Shown: one piece after another, positions 1-11,900 of the stretch
Numbering within the stretch: position 1 is the stretch's first letter
How the letters are laid out: each line of letters opens with the position of its first letter
Source of the DNA: Marisa cornuarietis
Taxonomy: Eukaryota > Mollusca > Gastropoda > Architaenioglossa > Ampullariidae
Direction: 5' to 3'
Assembly (NCBI GenBank): GCA_004794655.1
Contig: SMMW01000617.1
Location: 12,957,501-13,021,500 of the forward strand
DNA: 64,000 bases
Translations under genes and position numbers: made by a program
Notes under the pieces: model-generated
The model's database searches: none
What the model was told of the DNA's origin: nothing
The model's input: the letters and a program-made list of their open reading frames with translations, nothing else

Positions 1-830
1 GTGTGTTGACACTAGAAGGATTATATGTCGCGAACAACAAAAAATATTCTCCTGAGTTTTGATAATTAGTTGCATTAAACGAGTTTGCATTTTTTTTCAC
101 AAAAATTTGCTCGGGTGCTAGAGATACTACTGTGTGAAGAAAGTCAAACTAAAGTGCTTTGCGAGTCTTTGATGTGAAGTCATCACATCGGTGACATCGG
201 ACCTCGCCACAACAAGATTTATACATTTACAATACTTGGGATGCAAGACTTCACCTTCTTCTGAGTTCATAAAGATTAAATTGCGCAGTCTAAATGGTGC
301 TGGTGTGTTAGGTATAAATTAATTCCGGTAGCAGGTAACTAATGGTAGTTCTAACGCCTACCTTTCACAGGATGCCACAAAATAACACCTTAATAACTTG
401 CCTACCTCTTACCGTATTAAAAAAATAAAATGGCATTCTTTTGTGTTGGTCTTATAATTAAATTATCCAAGATAATGCAAAGTCTTGCTTATGAGGTCTC
501 GGATCATGGTAATTAAGAAAAAGTTAATCGTTTGGGGCAAAAGGGGAGCAAAAGGGCAGAAACCTCTGATCTGTAGGCGACAGTGACGGGAGGTAATGAG
601 AGATGTGTATGCAAGAGATGCTCTGTCCACGGTATTGCCTGCTTGTCATTAGCTTTGATCAAGGGTTAAATTTTGACATCCCGAGAGAGAGAGAGAGATG
701 ACAAAACAGAGAAAGACAGAGGGAGAAAAATGAAATAGAGAATGAACTAAAACTTTATATCACTAATATACGCACACACATAATTATATTAACAAACGTA
801 AGTACATACACGGACACACAAAAGCAAATA

Positions 831-902
831 TGCACACACACACACACACGCGCGCGCGCACGCACGCACGCACACACGCACGCACGCACACACACACACA
901 CG

Positions 903-967
<65 letters not shown>
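831..967. repeat. CA/CG dinucleotide microsatellite
   Basis: A run of CA with interspersed CG dinucleotides, so it alternates purine and pyrimidine throughout. The Cys/Val and His/Thr open frames here are artefacts of the repeat. Confidence 0.95.
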
Positions 968-969
<2 letters not shown>

Positions 970-1155
970 GCGCGCACGCGCAGAGGAACGCGAGTACACA
1001 GAATCCTGCATACAGACATAAGCACGGGCTTACATACATACAAACAAACATATGCACGCAAAGCGTTATCGAAGTGAGCTAGAATAACGACAACCAGACG
1101 GCGCCAGCCCCTGTGCACATAATCCATACTGATGCGTGATTGTCTCCCCCGTCTC

Positions 1156-1167
1156 CACGTGACGTCA
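1156..1167. promoter_or_regulatory. Overlapping E-box and CRE palindromes
   Basis: CACGTG (1156-1161) overlaps a perfect TGACGTCA (1160-1167) in a CpG-rich patch of about 100 bp. It lies some 4.3 kb upstream of the SLC2A13-like ATG. It could be a distal element; function is inferred only from motif match. Confidence 0.3.
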
Positions 1168-1808
1168 CGAGGGTGAAGGAGCCATCGTCAGTGGCAAACC
1201 CCACTAGCCGGCGACGTGGCCACCTTCCACGCCAGGGAGTTTAATGGGTGTTTGGTGGGGGGAAAGGGGGGGGGGCAGATTTGATTCGTTAATGAGAAGA
1301 AGATCTAGAATTCATTACAAACCACGTCACTTGTCTCCTCTAGTTCCCCCATCGCCATTTCTCTTCTCCCCCAGTCCTACTCTTCTTGTCGTTCAGAATT
1401 GTTTTCCTCTACTTGGTTGCAAGCGCCTTGGTGTAACCGCCAGCCGGGGACATGGGCTGTTCAAGTTCATCATCATCATCATCAATCATCATCAATCATC
1501 AATCATCAATCATCATCATCATCATCAATATTTCTAAGTACTGTATTCGCACTACTTATTCTGGGTTACACGAGGTGCACAGTATGGCTGACCTTTAATC
1601 AAACACACAAGTTCTTATGTACGAATGCACATTCAGTCTAGTCGATCGACTGTCTAGGTCTACTTGAAGCTGAGAAGCCGCCCACATTGGCTCTCGTAAT
1701 CTCAATATTTAGGATGTTCTCCCATTGCCAATTTCGTTTTTTTTTCAGAAACTGTTAACGTTGTGGGGTTGTTTTGTTTTGTTGTTGTCTTCTTTTGTTG
1801 TTGTTGGT

Positions 1809-1990
1809 AGGGCGGTCCGGTTGCGCAACGGTTAGCGCCTGTCACCAAGACTAGAGAAGGTTGGCTGTCCTGGGTTCAGTTCTCGTCTCGGGCACGCTGT
1901 TCTTTCTCTGCATGTGACATCTGTTTTCCGGGCTGGCTGCCTTGCCGTGATATAGCCTTAGTTGCTGGCTCGGCGTAAAACACCAATTTA
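1809..1990 (+). mobile_element. tRNA-derived SINE
   Basis: A tRNA-like head has an A-box-like TTGCGCAACGG near 1820 and a B box GGTTCAGTTCTCG near 1873. It is followed by the body CTGCATGTGACATCTG and a tail ending GGCGTAAAACACC. It is flanked by TTGTTGTTGTT on both sides, possibly a target duplication but indistinct from local repeats. Confidence 0.6.
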
Positions 1991-3654
1991 AAAAAATTGT
2001 TGTTGTTGTTTTTGTTGGTCTCATTGACCTGTTTCACGAGGGGTAAAATGACTGCGCGCTGGCTTCTGCAAATTCTTTATAGCGCATCTAGTTTGTCAGT
2101 TGTTGTCGAACACGCACGCACGCTCACAGCAGAATATATTTTTGCCACAAGTATCACATCACGATTCCTGTAGCATACGACAGCAACGATTGGTCCGTTC
2201 GTCGACAGTTCACCCCGTTCTCTGTTTCCTTCTTCAGTGCCAGTCCCTCTTTCGCTATAAATGTTTCGGGGGAAAAAAACTAAAGGCATTCGTTCTACAT
2301 TTGACTTCCATCCAAAACCTACACATGCTACACAGTACAAACAACAACAGCAGCAACAAAAACTCGTTCAATCTTTCGTAACTAGGTCCGGCCATGAATC
2401 CAGCCAAGGTGCCACACGATCATTATCTTCTTGCGCTATCGGTGTCGGCTGTACATCTTCCATCTTTGCTAAACTCGTTTTTCTCGTCGGCTCTTCTCCT
2501 TCAGCCGTGAGCGATGCTAGTGCTTCCAGGAGCAGTGTCACGTGACGTAAAGCGGCGAGTGATGGATGCTGTGCTGCTTCCTTCCGAATGAATAAATCTC
2601 CATACCTAAGACTCCCTATGGCTTCTTGCACTGCCTGTGAGCATGCGCCGTTTGTCTCAAACACAGTAGACTGAGGTGGTCTCCAAACCCTCAGAAAACA
2701 ATCAATTTAAGATTTTTATTTATTTATTTATTTATTGTTGCAAGCTTTAATCTTCATTCACGCCAAAGATTCTATTCCTTTTCCTGACTATATCTTCGCG
2801 AGGTGATTAGCATGGATACCAATCAAGTTTAATTTTAAAATGTAATGATTTATTTATCTATTCCTATAGATATTTATTTCGTTTTAGTTTTGTATCATGT
2901 ACATTTTTATTTATATTTAATCTGAATTATTGTATTAACTGCTAAATAGTTATATTTATTATATAATATTTATTTAATTTCTTGTTATTTACTTTTTTGT
3001 CATTCGCTTAAGTTTTTTCTTTCGAACATTTCTTCACTTGGTAGTTAGTGTGCGTACCAGTTAAGTTCCGTTTTCTTAAATTAATTAATTAATTAATTAA
3101 TTTCCTCTCGTTTACGGATGTTTTCTTCACCTATACAGAAGATTTTATTTCCTCTTTTGAACTGAGTTGCCATTAGCTAAGAGTTGTGCCTTTGGCTGTG
3201 TGGTCCTTTGTGCCTCTGATAGCAAACCTAGGTGACATTATCGGGCTGAGAAAAGCCAGGTACAAGTGGTCCACATTTGAACCAAGAGCCCCTTGTGCAA
3301 CCTGCGCCGACCTTGTGTACAGGTGTGAACTTATCATCTTTCTCGCCGACCTTCACCTCAGCCGTCAGATCATGTCCAGGCTGGGTGTCGCCAAAGGAGG
3401 CACAGGAATGCTTTTTACCTGAAGTATTCGTATATTAGAAGGTGCGAAAACGAAAACAAAAAAAAAAATTAAACGAGCCTGAAAATAGTCAAACAGTTTG
3501 GCAGAGAGCCAGACCACCAATGAAAGACTTTCCAGTCCTCTCACCTGCTATTCGTTGATTACTTGCGTTTGAGTCTTCATTCTTAGGTCTTTAAGCGAAG
3601 AGACAAGCAATGGGTGTGAGCAAGAACTTTTGCCTGTGTGTTTGTCTATGTATC

Positions 3655-3893
3655 TCTTTGTCTCTCTCTCTCTCTCTCTCTCGCTTGTGTGTGTGTGTGT
3701 GTGTGTCTATTTGTCTCTCTCTCGCTTGTGTGTGTGTGTGTGTCTATTTGTCTCTCTCTCGCTTGTGTGTGTGTGTGTGTCTATTTGTCTCTCTCTCGCT
3801 TGTGTGTGTGTGTGTGTGTCTATTTGTCTTTCTCTCTCGCTTGTGTGTGTGTGTGTTTGTGTGTGTTTGTCTCTGTATCTCTCTCTCTCTCGC

Positions 3894-3938
<45 letters not shown>

Positions 3939-3944
3939 TGTGTC
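3655..3944 (+). repeat. Compound (TC)n(TG)n tandem array
   Basis: At least five units of the form TCTCTCTCTCGCTTG(TG)nTCTATTTG, about 37-52 bp each, form a minisatellite built from two microsatellites. The three overlapping open frames here are repeat artefacts. Confidence 0.9.
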
Positions 3945-4849
3945 GTGTTACATCATGTCAACAGAATAATAGAAGCGAAATAAAAATGCAAAATCCAAAG
4001 AAGAAACAAACTTGAATTTCGAAGACAGCGATCTAATCATCCTTTTCCCCATTTTTGTCAGTTTACACGAATAGCTATTTGTCGTCAACACGCGCCCCGC
4101 GTGCGTGGTACAGTGGCGTGCGGGCGGCCGAGTTCGCGTGTGCGCGCGTGTGCACGAGTCAGAGCGACTCTCTATGCAAGTGGGGACAGTCGTTGAGTTA
4201 TCTGTGTGTGTATGTGTGTGTTTGTGTGTGTGTGTGTGTGTGTGGGTGGGTGGGTGCCCACGCATTTAGATGCGTGCGCGCGATCTGTGGGCAAAGGGGT
4301 AGATGGACAATAATTCTGGTAGCGGTAAGGGGGACAGTAGCCAAGATTCCTTTCTTGCCTAGAGAGGTGGTCGCAAACTGGGTTTACATGTGTGAGATTA
4401 TTTTTTTTAAACTTCATACTTACCTTATATATGTTATATCAGTACCACTCCTTTTACCTCCTTCCTTCACCATCGGTGGATTTTTTTTCTCTCTTTGTTA
4501 CTACTCTATCTCCTCCATCTCGACAGAATCAGATACTGTATTTTCACCTCGAGATAAACACACGATATCAAATAGTCCGCTTAGGTACACGTCTGGGAAA
4601 AGCAGCGGTCTTTGGCGGAAATAATCTTGCATACAAAGTAGATGAGGGAGGAGGCAGAGTGGTGATGTTACAGTGGGTGGGTTGGAGGGAGGTTTGCGAA
4701 GTCGTATGAAAGCATGGGTGTGATGTGATGGGGTGGGGTAGCCGTGTGGGTGGACGCACGAGAAAAATAATTGATGGGAAAGGTTAAAGATCAACCAACA
4801 AGGAGAGTGCAGAGCAGACATATACTGATGCATGCACACGCAGACACGA

Positions 4850-4852
<3 letters not shown>

Positions 4853-4919
<67 letters not shown>
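4853..4919. repeat. CA dinucleotide microsatellite
   Basis: An almost pure CA run, about 130 bp before the candidate TATA box. Confidence 0.95.
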
Positions 4920-4925
<6 letters not shown>

Positions 4926-5051
4926 CACCATCGGATAAAAGAAACACAGAGAGGTGGACAGAGGTTTTCAACTGATTACAGCGCCAGGTATCTCAGATTT
5001 TTTTCTTGATCTTTGTGCGAGCAGGTGGGGCTGGCCGCGAGCCAGACACCC

Positions 5052-5059
5052 TATATAAG
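5052..5059 (+). promoter_or_regulatory. Candidate TATA box of the SLC2A13-like gene
   Basis: TATATAAG stands about 400 bp before the chosen ATG, at the left edge of a GC-rich block. It would place transcription start near 5080-5090 and leave a 5' UTR of about 370 nt. Position and match support it; no start-site data are available. Confidence 0.4.
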
Positions 5060-5455
5060 ACCTTCCAACACTCGCACCCGATCTTCCGAGCACCCGACGA
5101 GCCAGTGGCAGACCCGCACCTCGAAAGCCTCGTCGAGTTGGACAGGCCACCGCAGTCGTCGGCACCCTCTCAGATCCCTTCCACGACACTCGCCGACAAG
5201 TACCCGACTCTGTTCCTTGCACCCGGCGACGTGGTCGAAGCCACCCCAGGATCTGAGACAGACGCGGCGCTCGGAAGTCATCCTTCATCGTCGACCAGTC
5301 GCGAACAGCATCTCGTAGACGAGACACCACTGTGCTTTCGTGCGCGGGACGGTCAAACATCTGATCGAGCTCTTTCACGAGGTTTGATTCCCTGCCAACC
5401 ACCAGAGGTACCGCGGGGGGACGTTGACTTTTGTCGTAACGACCAGCAGTCAAAG

Positions 5456-5900
5456 ATGGAGAGAGAGAAAGATTCTTGGTCCAACGGCAAGGGTCCTGAC
5501 ACGAGCCCCTACACGTCCAAAACCGAGATCTTGACCGATGGAGGCGCGAACGGTCCAAACGGTCGCCCTGGCAGCCGTCAGTTCGTGTACCTGCTGGCTT
5601 GTTTCGCGACCATCGGCGGGCTGCTGTTTGGTTACGATACGGGAATCGTTTCTGGTTCCATGCTGACCATCAAGCCTCGCTTCAACCTCAACACCGTATG
5701 GCAGGAGATCATTGTTTCCGGCACAATCGCCGCCGCAGCCGTCTTCTCGCTCGTCTCTGGTGTCGTCTGCGACCTCCTGGGTCGCCGAGTGACCATCATG
5801 GCGGCTTCCTTCATCTTCACGGCGGGAGCCGTGGTCATGGCCGCGTCACCATCCAAGGAAGTGCTGCTGGTGGGAAGAATTGTCGTCGGCGCTGGCATCG
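5456..5900 (+). CDS. SLC2A13: SLC2A13-like coding exon 1
   Basis: Encodes residues 1-148 and the first base of codon 149: a polar N-terminus, TM1 with [16 protein letters not shown]2, the GRR loop motif and TM3-4. The donor is CG|GTGAGT, phase 1. The exon is clearly GC- and CpG-richer than the flanking DNA. Confidence 0.92.
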
Positions 5901-8900
5901 GTGAGTTCTAGTTTTGTTGTTGTTGTCGCTGAATGATGCTGGGTGGTCTCACTTTTGTTATGGTTGGGTTTTGACGCACGCGAGTTGCGCGTTTGTTGGA
6001 CTGAGTGTGGGTCTAGTTTTATGTTAGGGTGGCTTACATCTCTTTGTTGTGAGTTTTTATTTGATGCATGTGCGTCTTGTGCTAATTGAAATGAGGTTGA
6101 GTCTGCTTTTAGGTTAGGGGTAGGTATAAGAGGCTGTTGGTACTTTGTTGTGCCTTTGTTTTTGTAGGTCTGAGGTGTTTTGGGATAATTGTGGATCTGG
6201 TGTGTTTGGGAACAAGTGTGGGTTTGGTGTGTTGCACCTTGTTTGTCTGTCTTTTGCCGTCTGTGATCACGTGCCATGAAAAGCAGATGTTTTATTACAC
6301 AAGAACTATCTCTTATAGCCTTAAATCTCAAACTCTATTTCTCTCTATTTTGCTGTATCTAATTACACGCTGTAAAAAGCAGACGTTTTAACTCTCACAT
6401 CTTTTTACTGATCTGTTGTTTTTTTTCTCCTGTCCCCGCACAGCTTGTGATGACTGTTTCCATTTTTTCATTCATTTATCCATTCTGTTATTGGTTGATC
6501 CATTCTGCTATTGATTTATTAATTCTTTTATTTTTTTCCTTTTTTTCGTTATTTCATTAATTTATCCGTTCTTTCTTTTATTCTTTCATCTTTTATTTCA
6601 CCTTTTCATTCCTTCTTTCTTTTTGTTTTTGCTTTCTTGTTGTTAACGTCATTGATGCACACTTTGTTTTAATCAATTAATTTTTTAGTCATTTATTGTA
6701 AGCGATCTAGAAGTTTCAAAACATCAAAATTCTTCTCCCCTGTTTGGGTCTCACTATCAAAGTAATTTCTTTAGTGTGTGTTGGTTCTTTTCCCTACTTC
6801 CAAGATTTTTTTGTCAATTTTGTTGGTCACCGTCTCACTGCTTCACAGCCTTACCCCTTCACTTGGATTCTATGGGGCGAGGGGGTTGTCCTTCTTGTCC
6901 TTATTTTTGTCTCTTTGCTTTTGCGTTCTCATTTATCTGACATGTTCATAGCATCTACCGTTTCTTTGGTACCTAACATTTCCTTTGTATCTATCACATC
7001 CTTGTGTATCTATTAAAGCCATTGGTATCTGTCAACCCCTTGGTATCTTTCCTTCCCTTGGAATGTATTATTAACATGGACCTTATCATTCTGGCTTGGC
7101 TTCTCTAAAATCCTTTTGTGACAATCATTTACTTAGTATTTATTAGTCCTGTAGTATCTGTCACTTCATAATCTCTAACAGCTCCTTGGTGTCTGTCAAA
7201 TTCTTTACTACTTTCTTTCATTTCCCTTGTAATGTATTATTCCTGAGGAACTGATCATTTAACATTCGCTTGGTTTATCTAAAATTCACTGGTATCTATT
7301 AATTACTTGGCATCAATGAGACCTACGAAACCTACTATTCCACAGTATCTAACAGCTGCTTGGTTTCATCAAATCTATTAGTATCTATTATTCTCTTGGT
7401 ATTCTCTTGGTATCTGTCATTCATATGGTATCTTTTATTTCAATATGTATCATTCCCATAAAATCTCTAATTCCTATGGTAAACATGTTTCGGTTTCAAT
7501 CAGATCCCCTGTCATCTAACATTTCTTATCTCTGTCATTGCCATGACCTGCCCCTGTTATCATTATTGTAGCTGTCGGTCGCATAAATCGTATGAGCAGA
7601 TCAAACAAACCGATTAATATTGGTTGATTGTCTTTCTTTCTTTCTTTTTTTCAGTCCGTAAATCAGTTTAGTCTTGGATGTCCTTTTTAAACAAAAAAAA
7701 TAATCTGGGTTATCAGAAGTCTCCTTGTAATGTGATAGCGAAGTTGACATGTTATTAGTATGACATAAAATCTGTCGACACTCTTCTGATCATCAAGCTT
7801 TTTTTTCGCAAGTGTTTCCTTCAGAACTGACATGATTCTTCGTGTTAACATTCCAACCGTGTAGTCAGTTGTGTGAACCTCCACCGTGTGATACGTTCGT
7901 CCCACAGAAGTATCATATGATGTGACCCTCTTCCCTGCCATCCACATTTCACTTGCTTTGCCTTCAGAGTTCTGTCCCCAGTGATCTTCGCCCACAGTTC
8001 TGCGTCCAATGTTCTGTGTTTTTTGTCAATTTTTTGTGACCAGTGTTCTGCGTTCAGGGTTAGGTGCTTAGTGTTCTGTGTCACTTGGTGTCTGTACGGT
8101 CCACAGATCCCCTGATACTACGAGTAGAAGGGGCTGAAGATCAATGAGATACTGAGACCCTTCAGTGACCTCGCTTTGAACTCGATGAAAAGCGACACAA
8201 ACCGGCAGGTGTTTAGAGCCAGATATTGTCTTTCCAGAAGAGACAAAGAAAAACTTTGGTTTGACGACAAAGTTGCCGCTACTAAAATTTATAGAAGGGG
8301 AGGCAATACTCGACAACAAAGAGTTAAACTCCTGAAATGATCGTGCTTGCCTTATTTAAAGATACCAATTCCCTAAAAGTTAGCTAGGAGACGTCTTATG
8401 TTTGAGAAACACGAGGTTTCAAATATCGAAATGCACAAATATCGAAATCCCCAACGACCTGAAAAGGTTATGGGATGACCTTTACCTTTACAAGAGAGAA
8501 AATCCGGGGCAGCACTGAAGTTCATAGACACGTATACGTTTTCTAAGTTAATAATAAGTTTGAACATTTTATTGACTATGGGCGACGAGAGATATAGGAG
8601 CATGTCATGTCAAGGTATGGAACTCTTTAAAGAATTTATTCCGCTTTTGAATGCAGCATTTCCCTAGTACAGTAGCTTGTTCTCCAGAAGAAAGTTCTCA
8701 AAAGAACTGCAAGTCCAGCTGATGGTCAGCAACAAATTTTCAAGGCCTAATAAAATCGGCATTTAAGTGCGGCACGACTACTTTAACTAACCGTATTTCA
8801 ATACAGTATGGTGCCATTTAACTTCGGAAAATAAAATATTGTTGTGGTCTCCAGTGGCTTAGGAAGATGCTCGGCCTTTGGGAGGGGACTCAATGCTGAC

Positions 8901-11900
8901 AATGAACGACAAACCAACGCTTATCATTTTTGAGGGGAGCGGCTGCCTTCTTGCCCTCCAGGTTCCTACCTCACTGGTCTCGACACAAGCCACTCTTTTG
9001 AATTCATAAAGCTGTCTGTGTTGATTTCTAAACAAAAGGACAATAAACGAGTAGTAGTGCTGTAATGAATATATTTTAAGCGTGGCCTTGAATTTCTGTC
9101 TTTTTATTGAAACGAGAAATTGCATTTAAACAAGGTTGTTTGTACAGTCCTGTAGAAAGTCTCGATTTCCAATGCGTCGAGACCGTATTGTCATTTATCG
9201 AAGACCATGAAACCAGTGAATGTCCTTCACAAATTGCGCAATAACGGCAAAGAGCGAAACTGTCTACATAATTATTTCTTGCTGTTCAGATAACCAGTTC
9301 CCTATTCACTTGAACAGACACGCAGTCCAAACAATGCGACACCCTGACAATTGTCATGGATGTTTGAACTCGTGTCCGTTACCTGTCCTGGCGAATTCTT
9401 GCAAAATATTCGATACACAATAACAAACAATGCCGCACAGAAAATTCTCTTCAGCGAAGCGGAAGTTCGTAAAAGAGATAACAACTGAACCGACAGGACA
9501 AGCACACACTTTTCTGCTCAGAAATTAAGTCCGTACACCTCTGGTAGTGGATCTGTATTGGACTTCGATATTACACCCCAGTAAAATAACCGCTTTTTAT
9601 TTTGCTTGTTATTTCAATCCTTATCTTGGGTACGAGTGAATATTTGTCGTAAGAATAACAGATACGAAAAAAATTATCGGAATGGATCGACAGAATAAAT
9701 AATGGAAGAAACGAGAAGATAGGAGATAGAAATATAGAAGAAAGAAAAGGAGAGGTGGAGATAGAGAAGAACGGTGAAAGGAGATAGAAAATAGAAGACA
9801 AAATAAATAGAAGAATAAAGACATGAAAGAATCATTCAAATAAAAACCCTTTGTTTCAGTTGACTGAAATCAGTTCATTACAAGATGCTACGCTCCTTAT
9901 GAGATGCTATGGCTTAGCTCATTAGATGCTAATTCTCAACATGTAACTCTGTTGTGTTTACAAGCTTATGAACATGAATTCACATGCACTTTTTCGTTTC
10001 TTGGATAATCTAGTCAGTCTGATTAGTATGTGCTCGGAAAAGGCGCGTTTATCTTTTAAAAATTTGAACTTTCTCATTCTTATTGTGTAAAACTAATGGC
10101 AGCTCTTTGTTCTGTTAATACACGATGAGCTTTGAACTTAATGTTTTGGCTTGGGTTTACGTTGAAGGCATTTTTCTCTAACCGACACTAAAAAAAAGTC
10201 AAAAGAAAAAAAAACATGTTTGATCTACTTTCCAGGGACTATAGTGCTAATTGCTCCACCATAGGCCCCCCCTACATCGAATACATAAGTAATTTATCAA
10301 AGATAGTTTGTAATCAGGCGTACATGCCCCTTTTATCGTTGTTGAACTTTGTGACCTAGATATTTCAATTCGAGATTACAGCTGATACGACTGTTTCGAA
10401 AAGTTCTTTTTACTTTACTCCTTACCCTATTAGAGTAAAGAAAGTAAGCTCCCGTGAGTTTCGAATACCTGACAAAAAATGACAGAATGTGTTTCAGCAC
10501 GTGTTGGAGGCCTTCTGGAGATAAAGGGGGATAGTTGCACAGTTTCGTGACAAGTTATTCGAGGCTGAAGGTGTAGATAAACAGCTAAAGCCTAAGAACA
10601 TCTGTAGCTGATGATCTGGTACAGACACTTATCTTGCTGATAGAAAGCACTGACGATTTCTTTGAATATCCTCTATGCTGGTTGCGCCACCATCGTTTAA
10701 TTATTACCCCTTTCATTACCCAACGAAACGAAGTTTAGAACAGATTTCATTCTCATAGCATGCATCGTTCCCTGAGGATTTTCATATGAGTACTACTTGA
10801 AATTACTCCGAAAAATCTAATCATTTTGTAGGTGAAGGTTGGGATGGTCCGGGTGGCGCAATAGTGGGGTGTTTGTCAACAATGCAGCAAAGACAGTAAG
10901 CCATAGATTAGAGTTACTTGCATAAGAGATTATAAATGGGCAGGACTATATCAAAGACAGAGTTTACAATGGATGACACCTACATGTGTTTAGCATTTTC
11001 TTTAAAGGCGGCACCAACTGGCTGTGATACACCGTTGGTTACTGCTGGCGTAAAACATCAAAACGCACTGTGTGTCAGGGATTTTGTGGAATACTTTTAT
11101 CTGCAGGATTAATTTAGAATTTGTTGACATTTCTTTTTTAGGGGATGGGAAGCAAACTATGGTTATTACCTCATCTTCTTCGTATACCTAACAGCCGCAT
11201 TAACGTTAGAAAGCCTGTTGTCTCCTTACCTTTCTGTTGGTTTACCTCGCTGCCTGTCTCCCTTTCTCTCTGATTGCCTCCCTTTCTGTCCACCTAGCTT
11301 TCTGATTGTTTCCCTTTCTGATTGCCTCTCTTTCTGTCCACATAGCTTTCTGATTGTTTCCCTTTCTGATTGACTCCCTTTGTGTCTGTTAGCCTCCTAC
11401 CTTTCTGATTCTCTCTCTCTCTCTCTTTGTGTCTGTCTCCAGACCTTTATTTTTGTCTCCATACCTGTCTGTTTTCCGTCTCTGCTTGATGCTGGGTTCA
11501 CAAACTTTGGTCGTCTGAATGTTTGAAGATTTGAATGTTAATGTGTGGATAAATATGCGTATGCATTTTAATGAGTTGTCAGATTTTAATTTTAAGCTGT
11601 TTCTTTGGTGAATCGGTGGTCAGTATTTTACGGAAATATTACAAAGTTATTTCAATTTTGTTAACTTCAATTTGTCTGTATATCTACCTATCCAGCCAAT
11701 CATACATTTACTTCTACGTCTACAATCCCCAGTCTCTATTTCCTTGGATTCCTTAAAATTCACTCACTGCTTTTCTCTTTTCTGTTACACATTTATCTGA
11801 GACTGTCGATTTGCCTTTATCTGACAGTATTTTTTGGTTTTACTCGAATTCCTCTAAGTGTTCTTTCTGCACAACCATCGATTCAACCGTAAGTCCCCCC

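Larger units (their letters stand above)
1..5050. other. 5' flanking region, no gene seen
   Basis: Contains a CA/CG microsatellite (831-967), an ATC-rich stretch (1469-1527), a SINE (1809-1990), AT-rich DNA with TTTA and TTAA runs (2700-3105), a compound TC/TG array (3655-3944), GT repeats (4201-4243) and a CA repeat (4853-4919). Open frames here follow the simple repeats and show no protein character. Confidence 0.6.

Noticed and set aside
1469..1537. His/Ser-rich frames at 1.4-1.6 kb
   Set aside because: They translate an ATC trinucleotide stretch.
2368..2664. Overlapping frames of about 95 codons near 2.1-2.7 kb
   Set aside because: Both strands are open, no homology is recognised and no splice signals frame them.
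3610..4015. Long Cys/Val/Leu/Ser frames at 3610-4015
   Set aside because: Direct translation of the TC/TG array; all three frames are open because the repeat lacks stops.
4968..5558. 196-codon minus-strand frame opposite transporter exon 1
   Set aside because: It is the antisense shadow of GC-rich exon 1, Arg/Ser-rich, with no features of its own.
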